The notes beneath the pieces are model-generated. The model was not told the DNA's origin, ran no database searches, and worked only from the letters and a program-made list of their open reading frames with translations. From assembly GCA_012295275.1 (NCBI GenBank), contig CM022677.1, positions 6,203,322-6,267,321 of the forward strand: a DNA stretch of 64,000 bases, in the 5' to 3' direction. Shown here piece after piece: positions 1-11,399 of this stretch (positions are counted from its first letter, which is position 1; each line of letters opens with the position of its first letter). This stretch comes from Chrysomallon squamiferum. Taxonomy: Eukaryota; Mollusca; Gastropoda; Neomphalida; Peltospiridae. Both the position numbers and the translations under genes were made by a program.

Positions 1-298
1 AAACAGCTATATTGTTGATAAGAAAACAGGAGAGTGAGAATAAATAAATATATAATGAGTAATCCACAATATTGCTAGTTAATACCAACATGTGCAGTCA
101 ACACAGAAAGTGAAGGTGTGTTTGTTATAGATCTAAAAAGTTAACAAATCTTCTGAATGCTCTCAATGATTTAAATGCTTTAAATGTCTAAGAACAATTT
201 TATCTAAAAACAGGTCTTTATCCATCCAAGAAAGAAAAACAATACATTTTTCTCCTGTATCATTACATCATACAAAACATAATTAAAACTTTACTTAC

Positions 299-344
299 CT
301 TTTCACCATTTTCTGCAGTTTCAGTAGGCTTACTGTCATTCATT
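299..344 (-). other. Exon-like segment, possible 3' UTR exon or other gene
   Basis: Acceptor CTTTCAG and strong donor GAAAAG|GTAAGT (GT at 298-297) bound 46 nt, with ATG in the second base position reading MNDSKPTETAENGEK. It lies beyond the putative stop at 1.13 kb, so it is either a spliced 3' UTR exon, part of an alternative transcript, or the first coding exon of another minus-strand gene continuing off the window. Confidence 0.3.
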
Positions 345-817
345 CTGAAAGACAAATAACAGGGTAATAAATCTAATAAGTTAGCAAGTAATTTTAAATT
401 ACTAAGAATTACTAAGAAATGTATTTAAAATAATTTTAAAAGTAATATTAAAAAAAAATCATTAACACAAACTGAAGTGTGTCAAAAATGCATAAACTGA
501 TGGTGTTTTCAATAAACACTTTCTCCCTGGCTAGCGTTACAAAAAATATGTGTCTATAGGTGTGTGTATATGAAAACAAAGCAAAAAAACATTACTGTAT
601 TGGATATTTAAATACCACAACATTTAGTGAAAAACTACTTAAAATTCTATAAATAAAAATATAAATAGTATTTTAAAGACCAAATTATTCCTAGGAAAAA
701 CATACTTAAAATAACCAATAAAATTCCATTTTAATTAACACACTGTACTACTTTGCATTTGAAACTAAATTATACCTTAAAATTAACATACCTAAATTTA
801 AAGACTTAAAGTCTTAC

Positions 818-1127
818 CTGCTGTCTTACTCTGGTATTTATTATTTGCTATCACAACTCTAAAACTGTAGCGTCTTATGCCAGAAGATGAATCTGTTTCT
901 TCTTTGTCACCACAGTTCAAGGTTATGGTGCTGCTCCCTTGTCTCATATACTGAACAGTGCTTTGATGATACTTGTGTGTATTCCATTGTGTTGAACTGC
1001 TGCAGGTAGTAAGGTTTGCATTATGGTCCAGTCCAGACTGACACATCTGATGGGCAGGACAGGGTACAGTATGGCGGAAGTTTACTGACATCAGACACTG
1101 ACTGATTCAAGTCAAATGAATGGTGGT
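818..1127 (-). other. Open stretch downstream of stop
   Basis: A 97-codon minus-strand frame (MSVNFRHTVPCPAHQMCQSG onward, from 1091) overlaps this segment and reaches a consensus donor CAG|GTAAGA (GT at 817-816). It is out of frame with the incoming splice phase and has no recognisable domain. It may be UTR or an alternative reading of a decayed exon. Confidence 0.25.
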
Positions 1128-1171
1128 TTAAGCTTTTTCACTTTTTCTTGACCTTGGATAATTTCTATCAC
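1128..1171 (-). CDS. Putative terminal coding exon
   Basis: After acceptor TTAATTTCAG (G at 1172) the phase carried from the previous exon gives DRNYPRSRKSEKA and a TAA at 1130-1128. Three consecutive exons therefore end at a natural stop. The exon may continue untranslated to a donor at about 817. The basic, polar tail is typical of a disordered C-terminus. Confidence 0.4.
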
Positions 1172-1512
1172 CTGAAATTAACATTAAAAGATCAATGTTT
1201 ATTAGCCACAGGTTTCTGGTGTTAAAATAGGTTAAAATATGTTAACTCGAGACATTTTTCATTATGAATTTTCTTCTATTTGTCAACAAAGCTATCAGTT
1301 TGTAATGGCAACAGTGAAAACAATGTACTATATTATGAGAATTCAAATTTTTAAAAAGTTTTCATTAATGTATGTATGAATGGGTTGGAATGACTTAGGA
1401 ACTACATTAAATCAAGTTTTCATCAATATGCTTTGATGTGACTGGAGAAATGTTAATTGATTTGATTTTGTTTTATTGTCCCTCTCACTAAGTATATAAC
1501 AGTTTTATTTAC

Positions 1513-1579
1513 CAACAACAGGTGAACTGCACACTTGTGTTGGTGTTGCCTGCACATCCAGAGACATCGGCTTTCCATT
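1513..1579 (-). CDS. Intact exon near gene 3' end
   Basis: Acceptor TTATACAG (G at 1580) and donor TTG|GTAAAT (GT at 1512-1511) bound 67 nt, open as NGKPMSLDVQATPTQVCSSP followed by VV. It begins in phase with the previous exon and its last base joins in phase to the terminal exon. Confidence 0.4.
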
Positions 1580-2068
1580 CTGTATAAATAAAATTTCCAA
1601 ATTTAATAAAATAAACATATCATATAGAAATTAATATCAAACAATCAAAAATGAAACAATATAAAACACATGCTCAGAAACATTATTTATGAATATATAT
1701 GTCTTCAAGTTCAAACTCATGTAAATAATATTTTAACATAAATATAATAATTATGCCTTCTTGTAAAGTGGTAACAATCATTAAACACATATAGAAAAGT
1801 TATCTTAAAGATCTACTAACATGAATCTAATTTACTCTCAATGAAAAACAAACATTTTACACTTTTTAAAACATAATTTAATTAGATTATTGCACTTGTT
1901 AAGAAATTTAATTAGATTATTGCAAGTTAAGAAATTTAATTGGATTATTGCATGCGTTCAGTAATTTAATTATAAAGGTAACATTTCCAAACACTCATCT
2001 GACTGCATTGTTTTAATTCATAGCTTTTCTTTTATTAACAGATGTAACTAATATGAATTAATACAAAC

Positions 2069-2176
2069 CAGAACATCAGGAGCTGTCTGACTGTTTGTTA
2101 GTCTGCTTTTAAGTGACTCTGTCTCTTTAGTAATTTTAACTTTCAATTCATCAGTTGTTAAACCAGAGATAGTGTT
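2069..2176 (-). CDS. Intact 36-codon coiled-coil exon
   Basis: Acceptor TTTTTCTAG (G at 2177) and donor CTG|GTTTGT (GT at 2068-2067) enclose exactly 36 open codons: NTISGLTTDELKVKITKETE, then SLKSRLTNSQTAPDVL. It splices in phase into the 1579-1513 exon. The segment is undamaged, but the locus as a whole carries stops further 5', so it may no longer be expressed as protein. Confidence 0.45.
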
Positions 2177-3525
2177 CTAGAAAAATAGGTTAGACAAATA
2201 TATTCAAAACAATTTATTATTACTTTATTATTATTATTTGAATTACTATTTAATCTATGTTTATATATTTTCTTTTCAGCCTGAGAATAAACTATAATAT
2301 TATCAGCATTTGTTTTTCATTTTATTTTTATTATTAATTTGTTATGAAATATCTTTGGACATAAAAAGCTGGTTTCAGTGATGAGACTTTCAGAAAAATA
2401 TCTGTGTTCTTTATGGATCTAGATCAAATTTTATGTTATTACAATTTATTCTGTAGGAAATATACTGGACTTAAGCTGTAAAATATGTTACAAAAATATA
2501 TATACACTTGTGCATTAGTTTTGATTACTTGCTGACAGACTGAAATAAATTACTAACCAATACCTGAACCAAAAAAACATATATGAACTCTAAAGGATTC
2601 TTACTGACAAATTCATCTTTTTGCTATATCGCTATATACTGTTTTCTTTAAACACAGTGTTATGTACGAAGAATCCCTTTAAAAATTACCTTACATACAT
2701 TTTGATATTAAATAGAATTAATGACAAATCTTAGAAAAAAAAATGTTTTTAATGTTTCTTCTTTTTAATTCATCAGATATTGATGAACTGTCATAAAAAA
2801 GAAAATGTTTTTGCTTTGTTATCACTGAATAAAACAATGAATAGAAATATTTTTTTACTGCTGTGATGGTTTCTTTTTATTATTATTTTGTGGAAAAAAC
2901 TATCAACTTTATGAAATACCTGACAAATTATAATCATGTTTGTTTCCTGTATAGAGGCAAAAATAATCAAGTTACAAATTAACATTGTAAAAAATAATCA
3001 AAGAATAAGACATGGTTTCATTTGTACTTATTATATTTTCACTTCTACAAGTTAACCAACCTGATAATCAATCCATGCATTCTGTATCAAAATCTTGGTG
3101 GACCAATTTCCAAATGTCCTGCAAGTCATACTGCCTGACTCTTTTCTCTTTTAATACATTTTCCTGCAAACAAAATTACATCTTCTACAATACTGATCAC
3201 CTCTTACATAATAAACTTGCAACTGGCCAATATACGATGATGTATTTAATGAAGGCAAGGTTGCAAAAGAAAAAAGGTCAAAGTAAACCTGCCTGTAATC
3301 GTATAAACTGAAAAAGATATAAATGTAAGGCATTCAGCAGGTTTTCAGTTATTTAGGAATGTTTTGTTAATCTAAACTGTTTATATTATTTCTGATCAGA
3401 TTGAAATTTTGGCAGATAAATTATCAAACCAAAATTTGTGTGTTTTTATTTTTAATGAATGTATGATGGAAGAATGAATGCGTCCATTAAGTTCAAGAAC
3501 AAATACATATTAGAATTGAACTAAC

Positions 3526-3586
3526 TTCAAATTCAGAACATATTTCCTTCTCTCTCTCCAGTGTTTCTTGCAGCTGGCAGATGTCA
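3526..3586 (-). pseudogene. Coiled-coil exon fragment
   Basis: Between an AAATTAG acceptor and a GAA|GTTAGT donor the minus strand reads DICQLQETLEREKEICSEFE without interruption. This is a strong coiled-coil sequence. The acceptor lacks a pyrimidine tract, and the phase does not match the exon upstream. Confidence 0.4.
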
Positions 3587-4602
3587 CTAATTTTTCAAAA
3601 GATTACCATATTTAGAAATAGATGAGGTTTAATAAAAACAATAACAGCATTTCTAAAACAAAATCTAAACAAATTATTTACATTCTGTTTCTAATATATA
3701 TTATTCTAATGAAAAAGCTAGGAAAAGTATTTTATAAAAATATTTCTAAGGATTTGTTAGTTTAACCAACTGTAAATACCATTAACAAAGTTAAGTAATT
3801 TAGCTTAGACACAGAACTACTTAAATAATAAAATAAAATAAAATAAAATAAAATAAATATTCACACATTCAGCGTTACAGTATTTTTCACGAAGTTCTTT
3901 ACTAGCTCTGAAAAACATACAACAGAAAAATATTTTGTATTAATATTTCATAAAACTAAACTAAAGTTTTTATTTGTGAGGCTTACTGCTGAAAAGTGAA
4001 AAATAAAAAAACAAACTCATTTATTAATAGTTTTGGGACAAAAATGTTTTCTGCATACTGGTGTTAGAGAATAAGCTGACAGACACAAGTAGCAAGGAAT
4101 CTTTTATATGCACCTTTACATGGAGACTAAACACCGTACACCTGTAGGCCAGTTACCTCTCAGACACCAAGCCTGCACTCAAACCACTGATATGTTTTCT
4201 GTTCCTTTAATTCATGTGCAATTAAAATGTCATGGATTCACATTTATTTTCTACATCTCTGAAATAATCTCAGCATTTCTGTGGAAGATTACTTTGAAAA
4301 ATGAGACACACAGTTTGTTTGCTGAATGACAAAGCTGTGGCATGACAGGCTAATACCGACAAATAAAAGATGCATCTTAGATCAAGAGAAAAAAAATATT
4401 AATCATTCTGAAGAAGATACAACAACTCATGTACTTTAAAGGTATATTATGATCACAGCTTAACCATTATAGAACTGTCGGGCAAATGTAAAAGACTCAG
4501 TCAAAATGTATTGGAATATTACATTTGAATTTTGGTGCCAGCCAAAACAAATGCTAAAGACATTAATGATATAAGGCAAGTTATAAATATAAATATACTA
4601 AC

Positions 4603-4707
4603 CTTGTTAAATTGTCAATACTGCAACAGTTTGCTTTCAGTTTGCAAATCTTTTATTTCTGCGAGTACTTGAGAACTTTCCACAAGCTGACCTCTCAGTT
4701 GCTCAAT
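4603..4707 (-). pseudogene. Coiled-coil exon with one in-frame stop
   Basis: Acceptor TTTTCAG (G at 4708) and donor AACAAG|GTTAGT (GT at 4602-4601) enclose exactly 35 codons that continue in phase from the 5.6 kb exon: IEQLRGQLVESSQVLAEIKD, then LQTESKLLQY and a TGA at codon 31. Leu spacing and E/K/Q content are coiled-coil-like. Confidence 0.5.
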
Positions 4708-5577
4708 CTGAAAATTAAAATCATTATTGCAAAGTTATTTTATTGAAGACAACAAAGTATCAAATATATATCATAAACATGTTATTGACTGCTCCAGACT
4801 TTTTCTGCTGAATCAGTCCTACTTTTTATTATTATTATTCTTTTTATTTATTTAATTTTTTCTTATAAATGCTGAAAGTAATTTATTCTATGATCCAGTT
4901 CTCAGCCACCTTTCATTCTAATTTTACATATTTAATTATCTTCAGAATGCTCAACTATTTATTTTAAAATGAATAAATGCATAATGGAAGCCAACCTAAT
5001 TCAGTGACTATTAAATAATAATTTCATCTACCATTTTACTTGGAATTATTATTAAAACCGATTATAATTAAAAACTTCTGTATCAAAATTCTTAATTAAA
5101 TAATAAATACTGGTTTATGTCCCACCATTTCCCACCGCTACAGAATTCTGGCATATATTATGTAATAAGAATACAATTTGATTTCTTCTTCTGTTTAAAG
5201 CCTAGTACGTTTTAATAAAGTATGGTTACTTCCAAGTAATAATAATTATTTTATTTATTCAGAAAGGAAATAATATTTTTATTTATTTAGTTGTTATTGT
5301 TTGTTTTTTTGTTTTTTAACTTTTTATTTTTTTAGATACATTGTTAGATAAACAGAAAACATTTCAAACATAGAAATGAAATGGAAGAAAAACCAATTAT
5401 TACAAGGGCACTGCATCCTCAGTCTCTAAAGTTCTTTTACTTTGAAAATAAAAACAGACACACACACACACACAAACACACACATACAAAATATAATAGT
5501 AACAAAAAAAAAATCTTTAGCACTGGAAGTTAAATCAAAATGTATTTAGGCTATATTTTAAAGAAAACATTCCATAC

Positions 5578-5729
5578 CTCTTGAAGCAATTGCTGAGTTT
5601 CGAATCTCTCTGCTGACAACTATTCTTCCAGTTACAGGATTTAGTTCTCATCAGTCATATCTTTGTCATCAGCACTAATTTTTATTTCTTCTGAAAGGTC
5701 ACAGATTCTTCTGAGATTTCCATTTTCAA
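5578..5729 (-). pseudogene. Coiled-coil exon with three in-frame stops
   Basis: Bounded by acceptor ATATAG (G at 5730) and donor CAAGAG|GTATGG (GT at 5577-5576). The frame joining both neighbours reads ENGNLRRICDLSEEIKISAD up to DEN, then TAA, TAA and TAG interrupt the next stretch, and LSAERFETQQLLQE follows undisturbed. Coiled-coil character persists on both sides of the stops, so the frame itself is right. Each stop could come from one substitution in a Lys, Glu or Gln codon. Confidence 0.5.
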
Positions 5730-5851
5730 CTATATTAAAAATTAAGTGTAAAATTACCACATAACAATCTTAAGAGGAATAAAATGCTTTAAGAGTTAAT
5801 ATAAATAATATATAGTTACTGTTTTTATTATGAAAATATATGTGTTCTTAC

Positions 5852-5889
5852 CTTCCAACCTGTTCAGTATGGTAACTATCTGCTTGTAA
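5852..5889 (-). pseudogene. Small coiled-coil exon
   Basis: A 38-nt segment between acceptor TTTTACAG (G at 5890) and donor GGAAG|GTAAGA (GT at 5851-5850). Read in the phase that joins the next exon it gives YKQIVTILNRLE and then splices directly into VENGNLRRICDLSEEIK. The in-phase junction of two independently bounded exons is good evidence that this was coding DNA. Confidence 0.5.
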
Positions 5890-6118
5890 CTGTAAAATAA
5901 AATAATATTAGATTAGCATTTCTGTCTTCTAGTACTGGAACTTTTAATAATAATTTAAACATCGACAATAACTTAAACACTATCAGTTTTGTCCACATCT
6001 CACTTCAAAAAATGTAAAGAAACAAATGTTAAATTAACTGCTAAAGAAATAAAGATTACAGTAATTGAAAAAAGAAAAACAAAAAGCAACACATACAATA
6101 CATTATTGCTTAGAATTA

Positions 6119-6193
6119 ATCATTGTTCAAACTTATTTCAAGACATCTGTAAGAAGCATCACAAACTTCTTTCAGTAACTGGTTAATGTTAAT
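6119..6193 (-). pseudogene. Possible coiled-coil exon
   Basis: A TTTTTAG acceptor opens INQLLKEVCDASYRCLEIS and a few more residues before a TAA. No good donor is seen before the stop, so the 3' limit is approximate. Heptad-like composition and position suggest it belongs to the decayed coiled-coil gene. Confidence 0.3.
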
Positions 6194-7532
6194 CTAAAAA
6201 CGATTTTTCTTTATGATGGACTTTATTCATAAAATATGTTTTGAACTTAGACAAAAAAAAAAACTAATAAAATTTAATCATGAAACACAATGACTTCAAA
6301 CAATAGATGAATAAATATAATAATATTAATTGTCCATTACAAGCAAGATGTTTTGAAATACTGATTCAAAAATAGCATTTACTAAAAACTAAGTACAATA
6401 AAAGAATGATAATTAATATGTAACAGACCAATGAAACAGTAACATTCAGTTTGTCAGCTTCTGTATCAAGATAAGTCCAAATCAGTTATGAAGATGTTTC
6501 TGCAGGAGCAACTATTATTCAGTAGTTTTATTGTACAAACCTTGTCTTTTTCACACAAAGGTGATGCCAAACATTTCATAACAAATATAGATTACTTTAA
6601 CATTAACATACTATTAAGCTGATTACTGACTTGTTACTATTTTATAATTATTACCATGAGTTCATAATAAATGGAGGTATTAAGGACAGAACCAACTCTC
6701 ACTCATGGAAATGTATGCTATTGGATCTTCCTCATCAAAACCACATTTTCAAAACACAGAAGAAGGGGATACACAATCCTTTCACAGGTTTGTCAGGCTG
6801 CAAGTAAATTAGTTTTAGAAATTCATCAAAGAGGGAACAAAATCAACAGTAAATAATGATACATGTTCAATCATCACTGCAAACTACAAAATTCTTTTTT
6901 CTTCACAGTAATGCCTAATTTTGCAGTAAATATTTCTTATTATGTGAATTGATTCTGTGTGTATTATTGTAACTCTGTTAGTTCCTCAAGGCTGTTAAAG
7001 CAAACATATTAAAGTATGAATTATACTATAGGTTGATTTAATTAACAAAATGTAAATACACAACACCAAAAGCAAATGACCTATCTTCTTTATCTGGCAC
7101 TCAATCCAAATCCCAGTTCAGCAACAGTTTTATTTCATGGATAATCAGATTGAAACTAATTTCACAAAAAAATGTTTTTTACAGAAAATGAAAATTAGTT
7201 TTGACAAAAAGGACAAATACATGTAAGAATAAAATAATGCATAAATAATAATAATAATAATGGGTCTCTTGGTAATTAAATTAACAAAATATTTCAGAAG
7301 CTGAAAACAGAATTGTGAATAAATTAAGTTAGATATAATCTAAGTTAATATCTCCAGATATTTTTCAATGTCAGTTGAAAAAATAAACTCTATTCCCCAT
7401 TTACACAAATGAAATAAACATACTTCACAAAAATTTTTGTTCAAGGTAAACATCACATAGCAAGAAGAGAAAAAAAATATAGTTTTGTAAAAAAAAAGAT
7501 AAAAACTGAAAATTATTTTAGAAATGACTCAC

Positions 7533-7628
7533 CAATATCAGTGTCCTGGAAATACTCAGAGTGGGATCTGAAACTAATCCATAATCCATATTCTCTAACA
7601 GGAACAGGATATCATCCTGTGATTTCCA
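7533..7628 (-). pseudogene. Exon-like segment with clean splice sites
   Basis: Acceptor GTTCAG ends at 7629 and a strong donor TTG|GTGAGT begins at 7532. The 96-nt segment is open from first to last base (WKSQDDILFLLENMDYGLVS, then DPTLSISRTLIL). Length and both splice sites fit an ordinary internal exon. Phase does not match the preceding exon, one of the reasons the locus is called a pseudogene. Confidence 0.5.
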
Positions 7629-7866
7629 CTGAACATTAATAATAAGAATAAGAAAGTAAGAGAAAACAATTTCAACAAAAACATTGATAAAAGACAAATA
7701 CTTTACATTATTCAAATAGTTGTAAATTCTGTAAATGAAATAGTGAAATAAATTCAAAATATCTATTTATTGTTTATTGTTGAGATACATTATTCTGTAA
7801 TATAACAATAAGTGTGTATATGTGTGTCTTTTTGGGGGAATTTTTTTCTGTTCATTAAGCAATTAC

Positions 7867-7991
7867 CTTGTGACATTGTTAAGGTCTAGAATCCATGTTT
7901 TGATGATCTTCTTGTAAAAGTTCTCTTCAACAAAAGGATCAACACTTTTTGGATCCAGCATGATCATCAGTCTGATGAGATGTTCTTCAGG
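7867..7991 (-). pseudogene. Exon-like segment with clean splice sites
   Basis: This is one of the clearest exons. Acceptor CTTTCAG ends at 7992 and donor ACAAG|GTAATT begins at 7866. All 125 nt are open, reading PEEHLIRLMIMLDPKSVDPF and on through ENFYKKIIKTWILDLNNVT. The exon ends in phase 2, whereas the next exon downstream (7628-7533) is open only from phase 0, so an intervening micro-exon or a frameshift is needed. The ENFYKKIIKT stretch recurs at 10.8 kb. Confidence 0.5.
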
Positions 7992-8176
7992 CTGAAAGTT
8001 AAATAGCAACAAAAATTATGTATTAGGAAATGAAACGTGTAAAAGAATTAAATAAAAATATTGATAACTAGGACAGTATATCTACACTGTAAAATGATAC
8101 TTTACAGCATCTTAAGAATTGGTCTGATAAAGCACAGCATTATATTTATTGATTTACTTCAAGCTGGTCATTAATT

Positions 8177-8362
8177 TCACAGCATCACAGTTATTCGAGT
8201 GTTGCTTTTGTTCTGAATCTTAGACATATCTAAGAAATTTGATGACGTAAGCACTTTTTTAACAATGCCATTCCCACCTCCTTCATCAAAATCAGGATTT
8301 TCTGATGATTTTGTCCACTTTATTAACTTATACAGTGTAAGCAAAATCAGTTCTGGCAAAAT
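8177..8362 (-). pseudogene. Exon-like segment, Leu-rich start
   Basis: A TTTGCAG acceptor (G at 8363) opens a 61-codon frame starting ILPELILLTLYKLIKW and including the Gly-rich stretch FDEGGGNG. It ends at a TGA (8177-8179) with no consensus donor before it; a weak GCT|GTGAAA donor at the very end is possible. The hydrophobic helix followed by a polar loop would suit an all-helical repeat protein, but no family is recognised. Confidence 0.4.
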
Positions 8363-8791
8363 CTGCAAATATAAAACAAATAAAACAGTAAAAGACAATA
8401 GAATCTATTCTCTGCAGGAGTAGCATCATCAGCAGCAGAAACATACTGCCACTGCTTCCACAGACATCCATTTTATAGCAGAAGGGAAGATGGTAGAAAG
8501 TGTAAATGGGAAAATAAATGAAAATTAATAATAATTAAGATACCAGCTATAACATGCAAATTCCATATATTTTAAAATACATTTTAAGTTAAAATTGTCC
8601 CTTTTCTCTCTCAAAATAAGCCATGATTCATCTACAAGCATTAAACTTTTACAGAAGAGCTGTTTATACAACAAAACCACAGTTTACATGCTCTGAAACC
8701 CCAATTTACATTCATTAAAAATTGTCCTGTATTTTTAATTTAACATGGCCTTAAGTAGACTTTTTTTTAGAAATGAGGTAAAAACACTTAC

Positions 8792-8860
8792 TTGCTGATA
8801 AACTTGTTTGATGTCTGACGTCTTTTAAGTCAGTTATGTCTTTCATCACTATGATGACAG
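8792..8860 (-). pseudogene. Exon-like segment with strong donor
   Basis: On the minus strand the reading TVIIVMKDITDLKDVRHQTS is open and runs into a consensus donor (CAA|GTAAGT, GT at 8791-8790). The acceptor side is unclear, so the 5' boundary is approximate. It lies upstream of the other exons of the decayed coiled-coil gene and is probably part of it. No domain recognised. Confidence 0.35.
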
Positions 8861-8862
8861 TA

Positions 8863-10200
8863 CCTCCAAATAGTAACCAGAGACATAAATGAATTCATTA
8901 GGTGGATATAGTTTCTACTGGAATATAGAATTACCGTTTATATTTTTAAAATAAAATCTTTGTAAAAAAAACCTACAATAATAAAAAAATGAAACATATA
9001 ATAAAAAGATTGCAATTTCAGTGTGAGGTATTTGTAGTAACGACCATGTTTAAAATTTATTTGTAATCATTCACTGTCACATAAATGATATTAAAATATT
9101 GTGAATGACAAAATTAATATGATTTTTATATTGTCTTCATCTCTCAAAATTTGTATACAAGGAAGTCTTTTTCTGTGAAAATTAATGTTTTTGACTCAAA
9201 CATCATTTAAGTCAGCTATGGAAAAAGAAAAGTATATAAAAAATATTTAAAAAGTAGTAAAATCAGAAAATATAATAAGAAATATATCACCAGTAACTAT
9301 TGCATACAGACATCATACGAAGAAACCCTGTGAAAACCTGAAGATCTAAGATTCTACTGTTTAAGTTAGTTTTCACTAGGAAGTTTATTTAATAAGCAAT
9401 TTTATTTAATATTTATTTATTTTAAGAATTGTATTTATCTTATTTTATTTATTTAATCTGAAAAAAAAAAACCCTACATTTTTAACCACCTGTTTATTTA
9501 TTTATTTATTATATTAAACACTCAACACTGATAGTATCAATCAATAAAAAACAAGAAGCAATCTTACTTTTACAGTGATAATTAAGTTTACACAAAAATT
9601 TGCTTATTTACCCTAAAGTAACCTAATATTTGCAGCAACAATTAAGTTTAAACAAAACAATTTCAGCAACTGAAATATTTACTCATTATATTATTATTTA
9701 AATCAGTTTTGAAATATATTGGTATTTACATTTTCCCCATCAATAGCACTGAACCTTTTCTTTTTCAAAATGAATATTTAATGGCCCAAATTTGTTTTTT
9801 GGGCCACCATATTTTTTAGATGAGTTAAGAGCTCTGTGTATGTGTTTACCAATACTTATCACAGTGTTTTTAAACCCCCTAGACATAATAACAAGAATAA
9901 ATATTGGCACTGTGACACCAAGACATTCTGATAATCATGTTAAGGCAATCCCGTGTTGTTATTTTTTGATAAATATAGGATTTTAAACACATTCACAAGA
10001 AACATTTAAAATGTTGAAAGTATTATAAAAATCAATGTAGATAAAAAAAAGTCTTGAAAGTTCTATTCCTTTACCTTAGGCAATGGTTTCAATTTGTTTA
10101 CATTAATTTCAGAGAAGTAACATGCTGCTGTTTGTTCAGTTCTGTCTCCTACCAAGTTTACAGATCAACAAAATTCGTTTTCTGTTGTGTTTTCGTCTTA
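8863..10200. other. AT-rich stretch, no gene seen
   Basis: Long A/T runs, TTTA-type tracts near 9.40-9.52 kb and scattered short open frames without splice context or composition bias. I see no supported gene or named repeat. Confidence 0.5.
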
Positions 10201-10259
10201 AAATGGGAACATAATCTCATCTGCATTACAGTTAATTTCAAAGATTAGCAGAATTAGTA

Positions 10260-11390
10260 ACAGAAAGACCACCAATCACAGACTGTTCAGTTTCGTCCAA
10301 CTAATGGAATTTGCCTCCAGTTTTTATAACCTGCAAGGATGAAATCTCACATACTTTTGTCATCCTGGCCAAGAACAAAACTAGGACGTTTCTACTCCTG
10401 TTTTGTAGTACATATCATCACTGGTTTGTGAACAACATCTGATGATTTACTCTGATGTCATACAGTCATTTGAATCCACTTTACCATCCAAACCAAAGTT
10501 ATAATAGTGAATTCACCACACTTTGTCAATCACAGCTGGAGTTTTTTTGTTGAATAACTGCAGCAAAACAGAATCATGTTGCCAAATCAATGTAAGAAAT
10601 GTACACCTGACTTCCATTCTTTTAGATCCAGAGCCACATCATTAAATTCTGATGCACATGGAAAACACACGATATGTCTGGATGAAGTTCTTTTGAATTT
10701 CGTGTATACATTGCAAGTTTCCTCCACTACATAAATTAATGCCAACTCTTGAATCGTCGTTATCATTTACTTGTTTCAACAAATGTGTCACATCGCTGTA
10801 GTCGGCACCAGTTTTGATGATCTTCTTGTAAAAGTTGTCGTTCTCTGTGACACAAATCTGCTCCGTCTGGTAACTTAAACGCTAACATATACGGCTGCAA
10901 GTTCGTCTTTTTTATATTTTCGTTAGCAAAGTCGCCATTCTATCGTCTTTCATCAACGCCGCGTTCACTAAACACTTTATCAGGATGGGCCCTTCACTTT
11001 CCTGCAATGATAACACTATCACTATTTCTTTTTCCAAATCTATTATATTCTGCTAACGCTTTAATTTCATCCATTCATCTGCTGTACGTTTCGTAACTTT
11101 CGGTCTGCGTCTTCAAATAAAACATAAATGAAGAACAACGCTCTGTACCAAGATAAAATCCATCGTCAAGCCCACACTTACAATACGATACATTACTCAA
11201 AAAAACAACATGAATAACACGCACGCCTTCCGAAAGAGTTCGAAACACAAATCCAACACCAAACGTAATTGGCTGAATTATAAAACAGTGACCTATGATT
11301 TGATTTGTAATAAACTTATCCATCCAATCAGCACTATTATAAGGTCTGCCGCAGTCCAACTCAATTACTGATTAACCATCCCGCTGTGGA
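10260..11390 (-). pseudogene. Decayed exon cluster or 5' part of the coiled-coil gene
   Basis: This region is visibly less AT-rich than its surroundings. An acceptor ATCATTGCAG near 11.0 kb opens ESEGPILIKCLVNAALMKDD, which goes on RMATLLTKI to a stop; further open pieces in other frames follow (KDELAAVYVSV; LAFKLPDGADLCHRERQLLQ; NFYKKIIKTGADYSDVTHLL). Frames must be changed two or three times to connect them, as expected of a dead coding sequence. A 25-bp block at 10.81 kb is identical to one in the exon at 7.9 kb. A 94-codon frame at 11359-11075 has no recognised domain. Alternatives are the promoter and leader of the downstream gene, or a chance GC-richer patch. Confidence 0.35.
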
Positions 11391-11399
11391 ATGCACACC

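Larger units (their letters stand above)
299..8862 (-). pseudogene. Decayed multi-exon coiled-coil protein gene
   Basis: At least twelve short exon-like open segments with matching minus-strand AG/GT signals run from about 8.86 kb down to 1.13 kb. The 5' segments (8.86-7.53 kb) look globular or helical; the 3' segments (6.2-2.07 kb) are rich in E, K, L and Q with heptad-like spacing, as in a coiled coil. Two groups still splice in phase: 5889-5852 to 5729-5578 to 4707-4603, and 2176-2069 to 1579-1513 to 1171, ending at a TAA. Against function, four in-frame stops fall in the 5.6 and 4.7 kb exons, and the 7.99 to 7.63 kb junction is out of phase. The family is not recognised. It is probably a pseudogene; an unresolved alternative is a live gene that skips the damaged exons. 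Confidence 0.5.
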
